NCBI RefSeq assembly: GCF_910592395.1
Contig: NC_088318.1
Span: 16,182,349-16,246,348, forward strand
Length of the DNA stretch: 64,000 nt
DNA from: Lineus longissimus
Taxonomy: Eukaryota; Nemertea; Pilidiophora; Heteronemertea; Lineidae
Reading direction: 5' to 3'
Shown here one piece after another: positions 1 to 13,093 of this stretch (positions are counted from its first letter, which is position 1; each line of letters begins with the position of its first letter). The notes under the pieces are model-generated. The model made no database searches, was not told where the DNA came from, and saw nothing but the letters and a program-made list of their open reading frames with translations. The translations under genes and the position numbers were made by a program.

Positions 1-480
1 TGCCATTCGTCCCATTCAACCAAAAAAACTTACCATCATTGCCAGCGGTGGAGTTGTGATCTTGTACCTTTCACATTGAACCAAAAGATACTCACTGTGG
101 TTGCCAGCGGTCGAGTTGTAACTTTTGCATTCAACCAAAAGAAACTTGCTATGATTGCCAGTAATCGAGCTGTGATCTTTGTCTCTTTTACATTCAGACG
201 TCGTGTGTCCTTCACGTTCAATCAAGCCTGGCTGTCAACAGCTGTCGTTGCCAGCTTCTTTTCGTGCATTCAATCGTTGCCAGCAATCGAACTGCCATCC
301 TTTTATCTTTCACATGCTAACACATGAAGCCTGCCTTTGTTGCTAGCGGTCGAATTGTGATCTTGTGTCATTTGCATTCAACCAAAAGATGCTTACCATC
401 ATTGCTAGCGATCGAGTTGTGATCTCCTGCCTTTTGCATTAAACCAAAATATCGTTGCCAGCAGAAAGGCAGTGATCGTT
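1..480. repeat. Degenerate minisatellite, about 54-62 bp period
   Basis: The motif GTTGCCAGCGGTCGAGTTGT, followed by TTTGCATTCAACCAAAAG-like sequence, recurs in diverged form. Copies of the GCCAG core lie near 41, 103, 157, 246, 277, 341, 400 and 454. Spacing is irregular, so the array is old. The array runs off the left edge of the window. Short open frames on both strands here are by-products of the repeat. Confidence 0.75.
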
Positions 481-499
481 GCCAACAATCTACCTTTAA

Positions 500-3460
500 A
501 GCTACCGGCGTATATCCTCTGCCGCTGAATTGGCCTAGGCTTGATAAAAAGCTACCTATTACCGCAGCCTAATGACATGGTAGGTTTTTGAGTTGGAGTC
601 AGGAGGGGAGGTTATAGTACCACATAATCATATGTTTTCCATTGGGACAACATTTCCGTACCAGGAGTGATATGAAGACGTCTCATGACTTTCAAGAAGA
701 GGGATGCAGCCGGATGGTTGGTTCTTGAGTGTTCCTTGCATGTTGGAACCACCAGACCCCGAGAATGCGGCGGAGGCGGTAGCTGTCAAAAGTATCAAGT
801 CTTCTTCTTTTGTCTGAGTTGTAGCTAAGTTGTTGTCCTTTCTAAAACGCCAGCTATGCGAGATCGGCATCGTCATCGGAAATGAACCCACCCCAAGCAT
901 CGAAAGGGTAACGCTCCCAGTATTGTTATTTTGTTAACTCTGCAGAACTGACTCCGAGGTTGTCTTGGTAACGCAAACGCACACAGTAAGACAGCTTCTT
1001 CCGATACTGGCACAGCGATTCTATAGAATTTATAGACGGTTGCTTGGGCTATATTCGTTTGATGATAGCTTAGGGCTCTGCTTGTTGACGGAACCAGCGC
1101 TGATTTTGCTAAGCTTCCTGTGGGGATTGATCAATGAGCCAACAGTGAATGCCTTGGCAAATCCCGCAATGGCCACCCCAGAGGACTGGCTGCACCCGGC
1201 AAAGTGCAAAGATGAAGCCTCCACGCACGTTGGTCGTATGGTTTCCGAGGATGTAGAAGCAATCTGATATTTATGTGATGTCAGGAAAACTGTTGTATAA
1301 CTGTTGCTGTCTGACGAGGTAATGCAGTGACGTTTCATTCATACCCCCAGGAAGAATCATTGCCCTCCCCCCGTGAAATCGAGAACGTACAGTTTCAGAT
1401 CTTCGGAGAGGCGGATATTTGCATTTTGGGTTTATTCAAATTTAAAAACTATTCGATACAACACCACACTATTGCTGGAGACGCCTTACACGACAATGGA
1501 CACTCAGTGCAGCAAGACGTCTTCAGCAATCCCGGAAAAATACTATACCCTTGGTTGTGTCGTTGACGTACACATTAGTATATCAATATATTTCAAGAGA
1601 CAGCAAGGATCTGATACATTTTTTGCTGATGAAAACAAAAATGCACCTCTCAGTTTAAATAGGTCACTTAACTGCTTCAACCAGGAATTATGCATGACGT
1701 TGCAAAGCCATATGGACGTGCACATGGGAACGTCCTCAGCTGCAACTTGATAGTCCTCTAAACCTACCACGTTTATAACTGAATACAGCCTCATACATGT
1801 ATATCTATATTTCATTAAGTTTGAATTTACAATTCAATGCATATTTAACAGAACTTTCACGGGAGAATAGAGTCATCACGAAAGAAGATGATTCATTGGC
1901 AATTTTGTCAAGTGTTGTCGCGGTAGTTATAGGGAATTTGATTGGGCTAAATGGTCTCGTGCAAAATCATGATATCTTTCCGATTCCCCTTATTCCTCCA
2001 TTTGCGCTGAGTACTATTTCAATGGGTTGACGTACTCCTCATTAGATACTTCAGCAGCGTCCCAGTGGACGCCCATAAGATTATTAGATTTACCTTAGCA
2101 TTAATAAGCGCAAATCCAATTGATATTGTAAATGAGATTACAAATATTGTATAGCCAGTAATGCGAAACTGGTCATTTTATTTGAACCTGACCTGCATAC
2201 GCCAGTTCTTGGTGAGTATCCACTATTTACTCACCGGAAAAAAACGGCTAATCGGAAAGAAAATACTCCAAAATATCGGCGGGGTGCATGTTTAAAGCTT
2301 TAAATGTTTGATTATGGACATTTTTCAACCGACTGTGTAGTGTTGATTTCGATAATGACGCAAATTAAGGTTACCGAGCATTGCGGCGAAGTGGTTCACT
2401 ATACATGAATATAGTCATCCTGGCACCTATGGTTTTCAATGTACTCCGCCTCTCGATATTTCAAATTGACGAAGGAGTAAAAAAGGCTGATCTCAGGATG
2501 ACATATAATATGTCTGAGATGATCACTATCATATCAACATAATATTCACGTTAGAAATTCCTTGGTAATGGTATAAGACTGACAGAACAAGGCATTGGAA
2601 AATAGAATAAACGGCTTCGAAATTATTGTCATCGGAGAGATGTATAAAATGTTGAAAGATGTATATAAACTGTACATAATTCTTATAAATTTTGGTAGTC
2701 GTCACATGGTGAACTATAATATGAACTGAAAGAGGGTATCAAATTTCTCAAACTCTCATACCCTAATCGCCATGATAAATATAAGAATAAAAAACATAAG
2801 CATTTCTCTTTGTTCTCAAATGTATATACATGTACATGTACATCGAAAGCTGTGTTTCTATGATATACTTTTATTGTGTTTAAATCAAAGGATTGACCCA
2901 TCGATCAGAAACCAAAAACAATGATCTTGGTCGTAAACTTCAACCCACTCATTCTATCGATCTTATTTTTTCATCAGCCGCTCGGGCCTTTATCCATATG
3001 ACGTCAGCTGCATGGCCCATTTGCATCCCAACGTTGGTAAATTTACTTTGCAACAGGTGCGACAGTTCACTAGGCATATGTGGAAATATGTGCACTAGCA
3101 CAGCACAGGCCTTGGCAAAACTGCATCATATGCAGGGGCTGGACAGCGACTGCTGACATTTTCCCATAGGTGATACGGTGGCATATTTTATGGTTCAGCT
3201 GGGGAGCTATAAGGGAAGGTTCCAGAGATATTTCGCTGGCAACGAATTTTATGGATTTTATCCCGGGAATTTTATTGACCATAACTGAGGCATAGTAAGG
3301 TAGGTTATATTGTTTTCATCAACGAGAATTTGTGTTGACTTTCTTTGGCATAAATATTCACGTGCAAAAATAACTGCGTCGACATTGAGTAAGAGCACGT
3401 CATCACTCATGCAGATGTACTAAATCTGGACCAGAATATATTGGAGGTTTTGCGCTATCA
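500..3460. other. Gene-poor stretch, nothing recognised
   Basis: Several open frames of 60-125 codons occur on both strands (for example 965-1267 + and 1030-1338 -). They overlap one another antisense, have no recognisable domain and lack a convincing splice context. A TACATG-rich run lies near 2824-2843. No gene can be supported. Confidence 0.5.
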
Positions 3461-3463
3461 TAC

Positions 3464-3561
3464 CACAGGCACTTGTAAATAAGACCACACCCCACTGACA
3501 ACACACGTATTATTTTACGTGTGTTGTCAGTGGGGTGTGCTCTTCTTTACAAGTGCCTGTG
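3464..3561. repeat. Near-perfect hairpin, 46-bp arms with a 6-nt loop
   Basis: The left arm (3464-3509) begins CACAGGCACTTGTAAATAAG. The right arm (3516-3561) is its reverse complement with only two mismatches, near the base of the stem. The loop is six T/A bases. The whole unit is 98 bp. It could be a foldback or MITE-like remnant, a source of small RNA, or a recent inverted duplication. No clear target-site duplication flanks it. Confidence 0.85.
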
Positions 3562-3569
3562 ATCATGGA

Positions 3570-6500
3570 CCCGCTTCGATGACTGCAACCAAGACCTGTT
3601 GCAGAGGCGTAGCTAGCTCTTTGGTCTTTCTGGGCAATATTACACTTTTAAGAACAAATTCAGCCGAATTAGCTCCTCTCCCACTAATTTCCGATGTTTT
3701 CCAAACGTTTCCAATGTTATTTGTTGTATTTTCTGTAGTGTCACAATTCCTTGGGGTGAACCAACATGAGAAAGGTATCATTCCGTTGTGAAAGAGTGGT
3801 AACACCCCACTGGGACGAAGAATTCATATTTGGTAGTCCTAACAGTATAAAAATAATTGATCAACTGTGATACTATATCAAAGGAGACGAATTGCTCATG
3901 CCCTACATGTCCCTTTAACAGATTGGTGATCCACGCAATGATCTACTTGTCCCTTTAACATATAGGTCGCCTATACCTTTAACAGATTGATGGTCCATAT
4001 GCAAAATTCGCAAAATTAATATCCTCATGCGCAGTGACACGTATACATGCTATATATGCCTGTGTATCGTCTCAATATTCAAAGCATGTGTAGAGAGGCA
4101 GTCGACGTACATGCACACCTGCTGCCGTTGATGAGAATTAAGGTTTTTGCATTTTTCGCATCACCATCCCTGATCTAAAATTCTAATGAGGGCAGAAAAA
4201 AGAGAAATAAATGATTGCAAAATTCTCTGACGTGCATGCTGCAACCGTCAAACGACTTCTTCAGTTTTCTGAAGTTACTGTCTTAATTGGGGTTCATTTT
4301 TACAGTATAAATTGATGAAACGTACCGGTGGCCTACTTGCTAGTGACACCAACTCATCTCTGATCAAAGCTCAGACCAGATCATTTATTTTCTAATTTGA
4401 ACGAAAGATCCTGGAAGCTTTGTAGCTTGGAACCTTGATCTATGATCAGAGCCTGGATCAGTTAAGTCCTTGTCGTGTAATCTCTTGATAACTGCTCAAA
4501 GTAAAGTGGATTGGCGAGAGTTAAGGCACGTCTTGAACTGAGGAAATAAGTCTCATCGATCCCTACTATAGGTACATTCAATTGACGTCATTTCATATGC
4601 GTAATATGAAAATCTGGCTTCCACTCCGGAAGCTTTACTAGCGTTTGAAAATATCGAGCTAACCTTACTTTCGCAAAATCTGCCATGTAAAGAGCGGAAT
4701 TGTAGACTCCACGGAAAATGAAGAGTTATGACGGAAGCTCTTTGAAATAACATTTTTGCATCGGTTTTACATTAGTATTGTGGGGAAAAAGTGGATGTCG
4801 AATGGAAATCTAAGGCTGGGCTAAGTTTATTTCAATGTCATCCGTCTTGTAAGATGAATAGTCCAAGGTGAAAAATGCAGTGATGTTGTTGTTTGGATCA
4901 ATAAGCATGGCTACCCAGGTTATCAGACTGAGCTATTCAGTTGAACATCGTATTATAGTTGCTTTGACAAGGTCAGACGGAGGGCAGACGTCAATTCCTT
5001 AGTATGGGCAGCCATACACACCCCAGAGATGGTATACCACTGTAGCCATCTCCAAAACTGCCGCGCAGCTCTTGCGCAAGTCATTATCAGAGATCGGCAT
5101 TGTGCGATACTACATGCGGCGTGCATGAGGGTGTATAATCCTCCTGGTGAGGTAACTCTCACGCCTTTATATGAAAAGGTTAGCTCAAAACTATTTTATT
5201 TCTAAGAGTGTAACCCTGACTCACGGCGCACTGACAACCCACACAAACACTCTGTTGGCCAACCGCCCACATCCAGAAATGCAGGCTCTCGATCACCAGT
5301 GATGCCCAAGGGATTAGGCTATCAAAACTAAATGGAACTATATATGTGTACATGTAAATGTCATTCTGACATCCCATTGTATTTGACCAGCACCACGGGA
5401 CGGATACGAGTCATCTGCCACTAATAATTGCTCATCAGATAGAGAGATAGAGGCTAATTTTTGAACAGTCATCGGTTTGTTGCTGCCATGCAGTTGTCAG
5501 TTTCGTGGAAACGGAGCGTATGGTCATCGCACTCAACATCAGTCTGACGTTCTTGATAAGTGCATGGCGTCTTCCCCCACAAGTACCATTGTTTTGAATG
5601 GTGCAACAAAACTGGCATTTGCAGCGAAAAATATTAATACAACAGCCCTATACTGTGAGAGGTCTCCTGCCACTTCCACCCGGGCACGTTCGTTTAAAAA
5701 TTTGAGAATTAAATTTGAATTTGAACAAATGAAAAATGTTTTACCCAAAAAATAAAGCCGATTGGGATGGATTGCTATACAAAATTATGTATGCCAAGTT
5801 TCAGTGAATTCGCATGCATGATTACTGCACTAAGGCAGTGTTCATTTCCACAAAATTACAATAAACACGTAGCAGCAAGCGATTGTACACAGCTGTTGAA
5901 GTAATAAGATTTGGTTCGCGGATAGGGCGTGAGCAACAGTATGCATTTCATCTACCCCGCTACCACTTAATCGGGACATCACAGGTGCCATCTTGAGGCT
6001 GATTTGCATTAAAGTGTACCAAGACTGGTACTCGGCGTATTTGGAGTCCTATCTCCATTTGTAGTATCCACAGCATTGATATTTGTGCACATCATCCATG
6101 CGGAATGTGATAAAATGGGATGTGTGAAATGCAAATGATCTGTTCTACTTCGCCTAATCAATTACCTGGTAATACCACTGTGAATAATTAAAGGTATCAG
6201 TTTACCTTTTAACAATACATGTACTTCCTTACCTGGAGAGGAAATGACGGTGTATGATATAGAAACAGGAGACTTGTTCATTTTGAGAGGCATCTCTCCA
6301 CACAACTTCGAAAGTTTGTTTTTTATTGATTTGAACGGCAAAACCAAAAATGATTTTTAGGGTACAGGGTTGTCAGTGCAGAAATTTTGTAAAAAATCTC
6401 CAAGGAAGCCTCTGTATTTTTGGAGGGAGGGGAGGGGGGTACCTGGGCACTCGCCATATTTTATTTTTGGGTATTTCTTATTCATCCTTGACACACGAGA

Positions 6501-9000
6501 AGATGGACAACAAAATGATAACCTGAAGATTTCGACCATATTGGTCGAGAAATAAACCGTACAGAGTTGAAAATGTCTAAATCCAATGCACTACTCAATG
6601 TACACAAGTACACACATTGTTTTTTGAATTACTAAAATTAAAAAAAATCCTGTTTGGTTTGAACCCTGGATCAATAAAAGACAAACTACAAAGGATCCGA
6701 CCAGTAGTTCGTGCTCCAGAGCCCTAAACAATGACAATGCGGACATAACATTTACGAGTAGGCGAGGTTGAGCTGTGCTAACCTCTCTTTGGCTCCTCGC
6801 CATCCTTTTCCCAATGAATCAGAGCGGGCTGTGTTTGATTTGTAGCCGTATTATTCCAGTAAATAGATGTTGGTGATACAGACAGACTCAGGCTGTCGTA
6901 CTGGTGATTATTGCACATGCTTGATGAGTTAGCCGGATGTGCGTTGATGAAAAAGCCACCACGGCACTGGTGTGGCTTTCTGAGGCGTAAACTACCCCAC
7001 AAACATCCGGTGCTGCTCTCGTCAATCGTCAAAAGAGAGCGGGTCATTTGAACGCAAATACCCCTGGCCCTGGGTAGTGTTTTCGCAGCAACGTCAACGA
7101 CCATTGACAGCGGAAAACGGCCTTTTGCATTCAGGTCTCCAGACACGATGACATATGTTCATACTCAGTAAGAGTATCGATTTGACTTAAATATCTGTTA
7201 TGCTTAGTCAGGAACAGGCAAACATGGCAGGTCGATTGGTGTCGTCTGCCCACCAGTTTTGGAACGGTGTACATGTGCTTCGACATGAGCATCAACATGT
7301 ATTTGTACCGCGTCCTACCACGTTCTGTTGAAGACGCCTAGCTGACGACGAATTTGTTTCGCCTGAGGTTAGTGGTCTATAGATAGTCTCGATTTCAAAC
7401 GCAATAAACGGCTACGACTTAGTGATCCATTGGTCATACCTTTCGTGGTTGCATCCAGTTTATTTTAACCATGATCGTTCTGATGGACTCGTAATAAATG
7501 TGGATTCGGCTCATGTTACCAAGGCCATGTCTGATTACAAATGCTCATTGCTACATTCGACCCGACATGTCAATATCCTCTTTGCAGAATCCAGTTACGA
7601 TCAGTTACATCGCGCTCGGCAAACACGCCATGCTATAGATCTTGTTTACACAGTCACTGAATGGACAACTGCCGTAATGGGCTATATGAAAACTGCCAAC
7701 TTTTGCTAACCATCAAAATGAACTACATGTATATACAAAATGAGGAAATTGGCGAATAAACTGATGGATATACGATGTATATCCTATTATTGTAAAGAAA
7801 TATCGAGCACATGAACAGCATGCAGTGTTAGCTTGAGCGCCGGGGTTGCAGTTGATGTGAATACTAACTCAAAGCTGATGGTATTTTGCCATTCTCCCAA
7901 ACTCGATGGCGCTCAATTCGAGATGATGATGAAACATATTTCATCTGCATCATTTCTGGCTAATGTAATGTAAACAGGCCAATGTTCTAATCACAGAATT
8001 ACCGAGTTATTTTTTGATACCAGACGTCCGTCAGGCCCAGATGTTTGGCTTTATCAACAATTCTTCGAAGTAAGGTCTGCAGAATCTTAAAAATCATGGT
8101 TTTTGAGCTTTTGTAAACCTTTTATTATGCAAAAAAGCTCTTAGCAGCGAATCAGTACAGCGGCGGAGACGAGGATGACATGCAATGCCAAAGAGCACTT
8201 AATATGAAAGCAATCTGGCAAGGAAGCTCGGCTTGACTAGAAATGTCAACTGGGACTGGTACTTGACATTTTCTGTCAATCTGCACTCTACTATCGGCTA
8301 GAAGAAGGCAACTTCGTTTAATATTTATTGTTGATGTTATGCACTGCCTGGTGTCAATTCCATTCCGAGAATATTGCTGCTGTTTGCTTTTTTGAAATTT
8401 TGAAATTTTGAAACGAAAAAGGCACACAAAATCCAATGATTACGTTGATGAGCTAGTTAAGCACATTCAGATTCAATGGCAGCCAATTCGAATTCAAGCA
8501 GCGGAGGAATGACCGCCACTCACACAAATATTACTGCGCCGGGGTATGTGATTTCAAAAGCATCTCCTGCTGATTGATTCGGTATAATAGCTCCCGCGGT
8601 TTAGCTGGTTTGAGTGCTACTGGTGATAGATCTGATTGCGCATGCACAAGGAAAAACCCTCGAAGGCTGTATTATCGTTTCGGGTTAGTGATAGATTGCA
8701 AAATATTGCCTGTCATCTGCAGAATACCTCTTCCCATTTTCATGCAGATTGTGGTACCCGACATCAATCATTAAGAAATAGTGATTTAATCGACATTCAT
8801 TCATTCTAAGGAAATGAGATGAAACCAACCAACACGACGGTGTTTTTTATCATCGTTCATTATGGTAGGTTTTATGGTTATTCAGTTAGAGTTTTCCTAG
8901 CGAATAAGAATCACCTTAATTCTTGTGGTCTGCACTAGCAAACATCTCCAAACAAATTTGACCCCCTTTAATTAGCTCGTAACCATTCTTGCATCTTTAT
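3570..9000. other. Gene-poor stretch upstream of the CRAL-TRIO gene
   Basis: No exon with recognisable homology was found. A short element CCCTTTAACAGATTG recurs at about 3910-3990. The longest open frames (6778-7146 -, 122 codons; 7422-7709 +, 95 codons; 8152-8436 -, 94 codons) match nothing I recognise. An untranslated exon of the CRAL-TRIO gene may lie here, because its first coding exon begins at a splice acceptor, but I could not place it. Confidence 0.45.
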
Positions 9001-9021
9001 GTATTGCAGGCAATCGTAAAG

Positions 9022-12000
9022 ATGGCGGATAAAGGAAAACTTATAGAAGAACTAAGGAAGCGACTGGAGGATGTACCACCATTAGAAGGGGAGCCGGACT
9101 TCGTTAGATCTGATGAGACGTAAGTGGTTGGTAGTTTACATCATCCGGTAGTCTCAAATGTATCTAAGTATGGATATTTGTCGCTCAAGGAAGATTTGCT
9201 GATTTTAAAGTCAATATTTCACTCATTGGATTGACCGGGGCAGGAGTGACAAAGAACAACATTTGTCGCCAAAGTATTTTGTGTCTCTCCTTTATAAAAA
9301 TTAAAGTGAAATTTGGGGTTTATAGTCTTAGCTATGATAGAGGTTATCATCCGACCTCACGCACTTTACACCCAGTGAAATCTTCCAGTAAAATCAGATG
9401 AGCTGCTTTATCAGTGCTACGACCTGAGCCTTTCCTACCTATCTGTACACATTGACGGATTAAGGCAAAGAGATCTGCCAAGAGTCTCACGTCGAACCTG
9501 TGGGACCTGATTACCTGATTACTAGACGAGAGCAAGCCACAAGCCTTCATGCTCTCAGTGATAGCTGTAACAGATATAGGAGCCATTATAAAGGTCACTG
9601 ACCATAACCCAACCATATTGACCCGCCCATTGGAGGAAATTTGTTCCATGTCACTTACGCCTAGAAGATTAGCCAGTTTTCGCTAGTGAGATTCAGACAA
9701 GACGTCAGCGGTGATCCTTAACCATGTTCCGGTGTAACATCTCAGTGTCTTCCGGTAGCATCTGCAATAAGTGATGTTACAGTGATCTGTATCACACAGT
9801 TCATTGCCCTGAGGCTGGGTTGACATAAAGTTAACGCTGTTACTTGTAACGTGTCATATTAAGAAGGAACAAGTCATTTCCAAGAGCGGGTAGCTACCTA
9901 AGATTCACGATGTCACTGTTCACCATGTAAACAGCGAACCATGACAAGTGACAACGTGAATCCAATGTTACCCCAGAATAAAGGGGCTTTTATGTCAGGG
10001 TAAACAATGGCTTAATGGTTCGCCTCATCACCTTCAGGTTTGCCAGATTCATATCAAGCATACATAATACTGCAACTTGTGGACATATGGGGTTATCTAG
10101 CATTTTTTATGGGACTATACTGAAAGAGATAGCGTTTGTGATGAGCTGTTCGTGGCAACATGCTATTCTTTACCTCAAATTGTTTCCATTACCAGGTTTT
10201 CCTTGACGTATTCCGATCCATTATCCAATAAAATGCACCCTATATTGTTGCCACGGTATCATCAATATTGCAAGCTCTCATTGCATGCGAACATCGTGGA
10301 TGACATAACTGGTTACACCTTTACTCTATCACCCGTCGTTTTCATGCATTTGTAACGACATATATGACAATAGGGTTCAACTATTAGTGAACTGAGCAGA
10401 ATCATCCCATCACCAAAATCATTAAACTTGGAAAACCTCTTTGCATAAGTAGAGTCGATCTGGCATCGGTTCACGGTTTTAGAACATTCGATTATATGCA
10501 CAAAGAGATCTTGCCTGGTCTTTAGAACTTGTCACGACTTTTTCTTTCATCTTGACTTTAGGCTGGTTCGTTTTTTGAAATCCCGAGATTGGAAGTTACC
10601 AGAGGCAGAGAAGCTGCTTCGAGCGACTGTGGACTGGAGAAGAGAAAGCAAGCCCCTAACGATGGACTGCAGGTGGTGTCATGAAAAACCAGGATTTCAT
10701 ACAATGGTTTGTAGAAGATATAATTGATCCAAATTAAACACTTCCCAAAAGCAGCGTAATAAAGGACGTCGAATCCCTATAATGAGATGTCAAGCGAGGC
10801 TCTGTATCAAAAAGTACGCTGGTAAAATATGGCTGCCAATGTCAACGTATAGTCGTTACCAATAGTGTCTTGGAGTGTCTTGGAGTTTGAAAGACGTCTT
10901 GTAGCATTGGCCAATTAGAAACCCTAAGTCCCGCCTTCTTCAGCGCAGCTTGTCTGAACAGAACCAATCACACTAGAGAATTCGGTAGATTCTCGGTCAG
11001 CTTTGCCGAGTTGTAGTGCTTTCAAAACCTGCAGAACACACTGGCCAAATTTTCCCCAGAATACGTTGAGTATGGTTATTGTTAAACCAGCCAGAGCCTT
11101 TGGGGTCGTGAGTGGCAGACCAACTTTGCTTGAGGGATTTCAAGCATGTTGGGGAACGTCTAAAACAGTCTAAGATTCCACTGTGGTTGCTATGTTTTAA
11201 GATATTCGTTTGAGTACCGTCAACAACAAATCAGAGAGAATCGGATCACATTCAAGCTCTTTTCAAGGCATGAGAATTGGGAATGTGTGCCATTGCTCGC
11301 TTTGCCTATCCCTAATCGTCAATCTTGTTATTCCAGCGCCAGGTGGGATTCGACGAGTTAGGACGACCAGTGATGTATGCCTCCTTCACACAGGCCTCAA
11401 CTAGGAAGAACTCGGTGGAGGACTCGATAGCTCATGTCACCTATCTTATAGAGAACGCGAAGAGGACCATGAGAGAGGGAATCCACACATGGGTCTGGGT
11501 TATAGACTGCACAGGTAAGAACAGCAACGAGGAGACTCATTTGCCATTGTCAGATTGCTGCGACCTTTGTAAAAACAAAAACAAAACAAATCACAGAATG
11601 GCCGATGCCACAAAATATCTGATTGGGAAGGTTGTTGAAGGGTTTGGCATAGCAATTCCTGATACATTTGTGTCATCTAGCGAGTTGTAGCATAATCAGG
11701 AATAAGGCCATTGCTAAATAGCAATGCTGTAAAGACCTAAGTGAAGTCCATCACAGCTGAGTCTAGTGTCCCCAATGCACACGACTGTTTCGTATCAGAA
11801 ATATCAATATTTATAGAAAAGTGAATTGGGTGGAATAAATAACAAATCTATGATAACTGCTCAGTAGACGATCAATACTACTTGGCCTATGAGCCTGTCA
11901 GTTGGTGATGGCGCAGATGGCGCGAACCTGTACATTTTTATTGAAATAGGCCTATACACGATTCTTGCATGGACCAAGAAATGCATTGTCGGTGCTTCGT

Positions 12001-13093
12001 CATATTCATATGGTTTTATGGTGTGTTGACTGACAAATACATGGCATGCGGTGTTCTTCATGTTTATATGAACTGACAGTACATGGTATTCTTATGGACT
12101 GGCAATACATGGTATGCATTCTTCATGTTTATAAACACTGACAATACATGGCATTCTTCATTTTTATGGACTGGCAATGCATGGTATGCATTTATGAACT
12201 GACAATACATGGCATTCTTCATGTTTCATCTAAGCCTGTAATGAATGATAAATGGAAATAGAATTTATCAGGGTTAAAATATTCGGAGACAAGACTCGTT
12301 AAGCCAAATCCAACCAAATCATCATTATCAGAATCTTTTTTCTCCTTCATTCATGACTGGCTGCTATAAATATGACATGTTTCCATCGTTACTTCGTTTC
12401 GACATGAACCAAATTACCGCTTATGATTAAATGCAAGGAAAGTAATCACGCCGCCTCATTCATCTTCCAGGCATATCTCTGCCCGTGTGTAACCCCCGTT
12501 TAGGCTACGGGGTCACCCAGGTGATGTCCAACTTCTACCCAGAGCGCCTTGGCTTGGTTATCTGTATCAACCATAGCTCAATGTTCCAAGGAGTCTGGAA
12601 AGCTATCAAAGTGTTCCTGCACCCAAACACAGTCTCGAAAATGAAATTGATACGCTCCAAGAAAAAGATTATGGAAACTTTCGAAAAATATTTTTCGCAT
12701 GAGCTCACCAGGTGGATAATTGACGAAATACATATTAACAAACAGCGTCCTCTATCGCAAATTCAGAAAGAATTCTGGAAAGGTCCGAAGGATCCTTTTG
12801 CGCATGACCCCCGTGGCTGTCCGTCCTATGTTCAGAATTACATTGACACTTTCCCAATCATGTGTCGTGATAACAAGAATGTGCATAGACCTCATCCAAA
12901 CGTGATTGACTTTCTCTCGGGTAGGGATATAAAAGCGAGCGATCCTTCGCCCACACTTGCGCATGAGCAAGCCGCTGGTGCTTGTAGTAACCATGACGAC
13001 GTCGACCTTGACCTCGATGACTCGGACTCTGCCTTTGAAATTGAAATTAGTGACGAGTACCAAGTACCAAAAGGTGCTGCACAGATTCAGTAG
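9022..13093 (+). CDS. CRAL-TRIO (Sec14-like) lipid-binding protein
   Basis: Four coding exons, joined in phase at GT-AG sites: 9022-9119, 10562-10706, 11337-11514 and 12471-13093. They give about 347 aa. Residues about 34-75 form the CRAL-TRIO N-terminal helical domain (LVRFLKSRDWKLPEAEKLL). Residues about 85-255 form the Sec14 lipid-binding fold, with the hallmark MSNFYPERLG near residues 159-168 followed by a INHSSMFQGVWKAIKVFL helix. Such proteins carry phosphoinositides or other hydrophobic ligands between membranes; the ligand cannot be told from sequence. The C-terminus is a highly acidic tail (DDVDLDLDDSDSAFEIEISD). The start ATG lies in AAAGATGGCGG, a good initiation context that also resembles a YY1 element. 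It sits 12 nt after a TTGCAG acceptor, so an upstream non-coding exon or a trans-splice site is likely. Family assignment is sure; the exact orthologue is not. Confidence 0.9.
12025..12232. repeat. Minisatellite in CRAL-TRIO intron 3
   Basis: Units built on ACTGACAATACATGGCATTC followed by TTCATGTTTATG recur four to five times with a period of roughly 50-55 bp. The variants GGACTGGCAATACATGG and GAACTGACAGTACATGG are interspersed. The array lies wholly inside the intron between exons 3 and 4, away from the splice sites. Confidence 0.7.

Noticed and set aside
6778-7146. 122-codon minus-strand open frame
   Set aside because: No recognisable domain, no neighbouring exons, and length expected by chance in 9 kb of gene-poor DNA.
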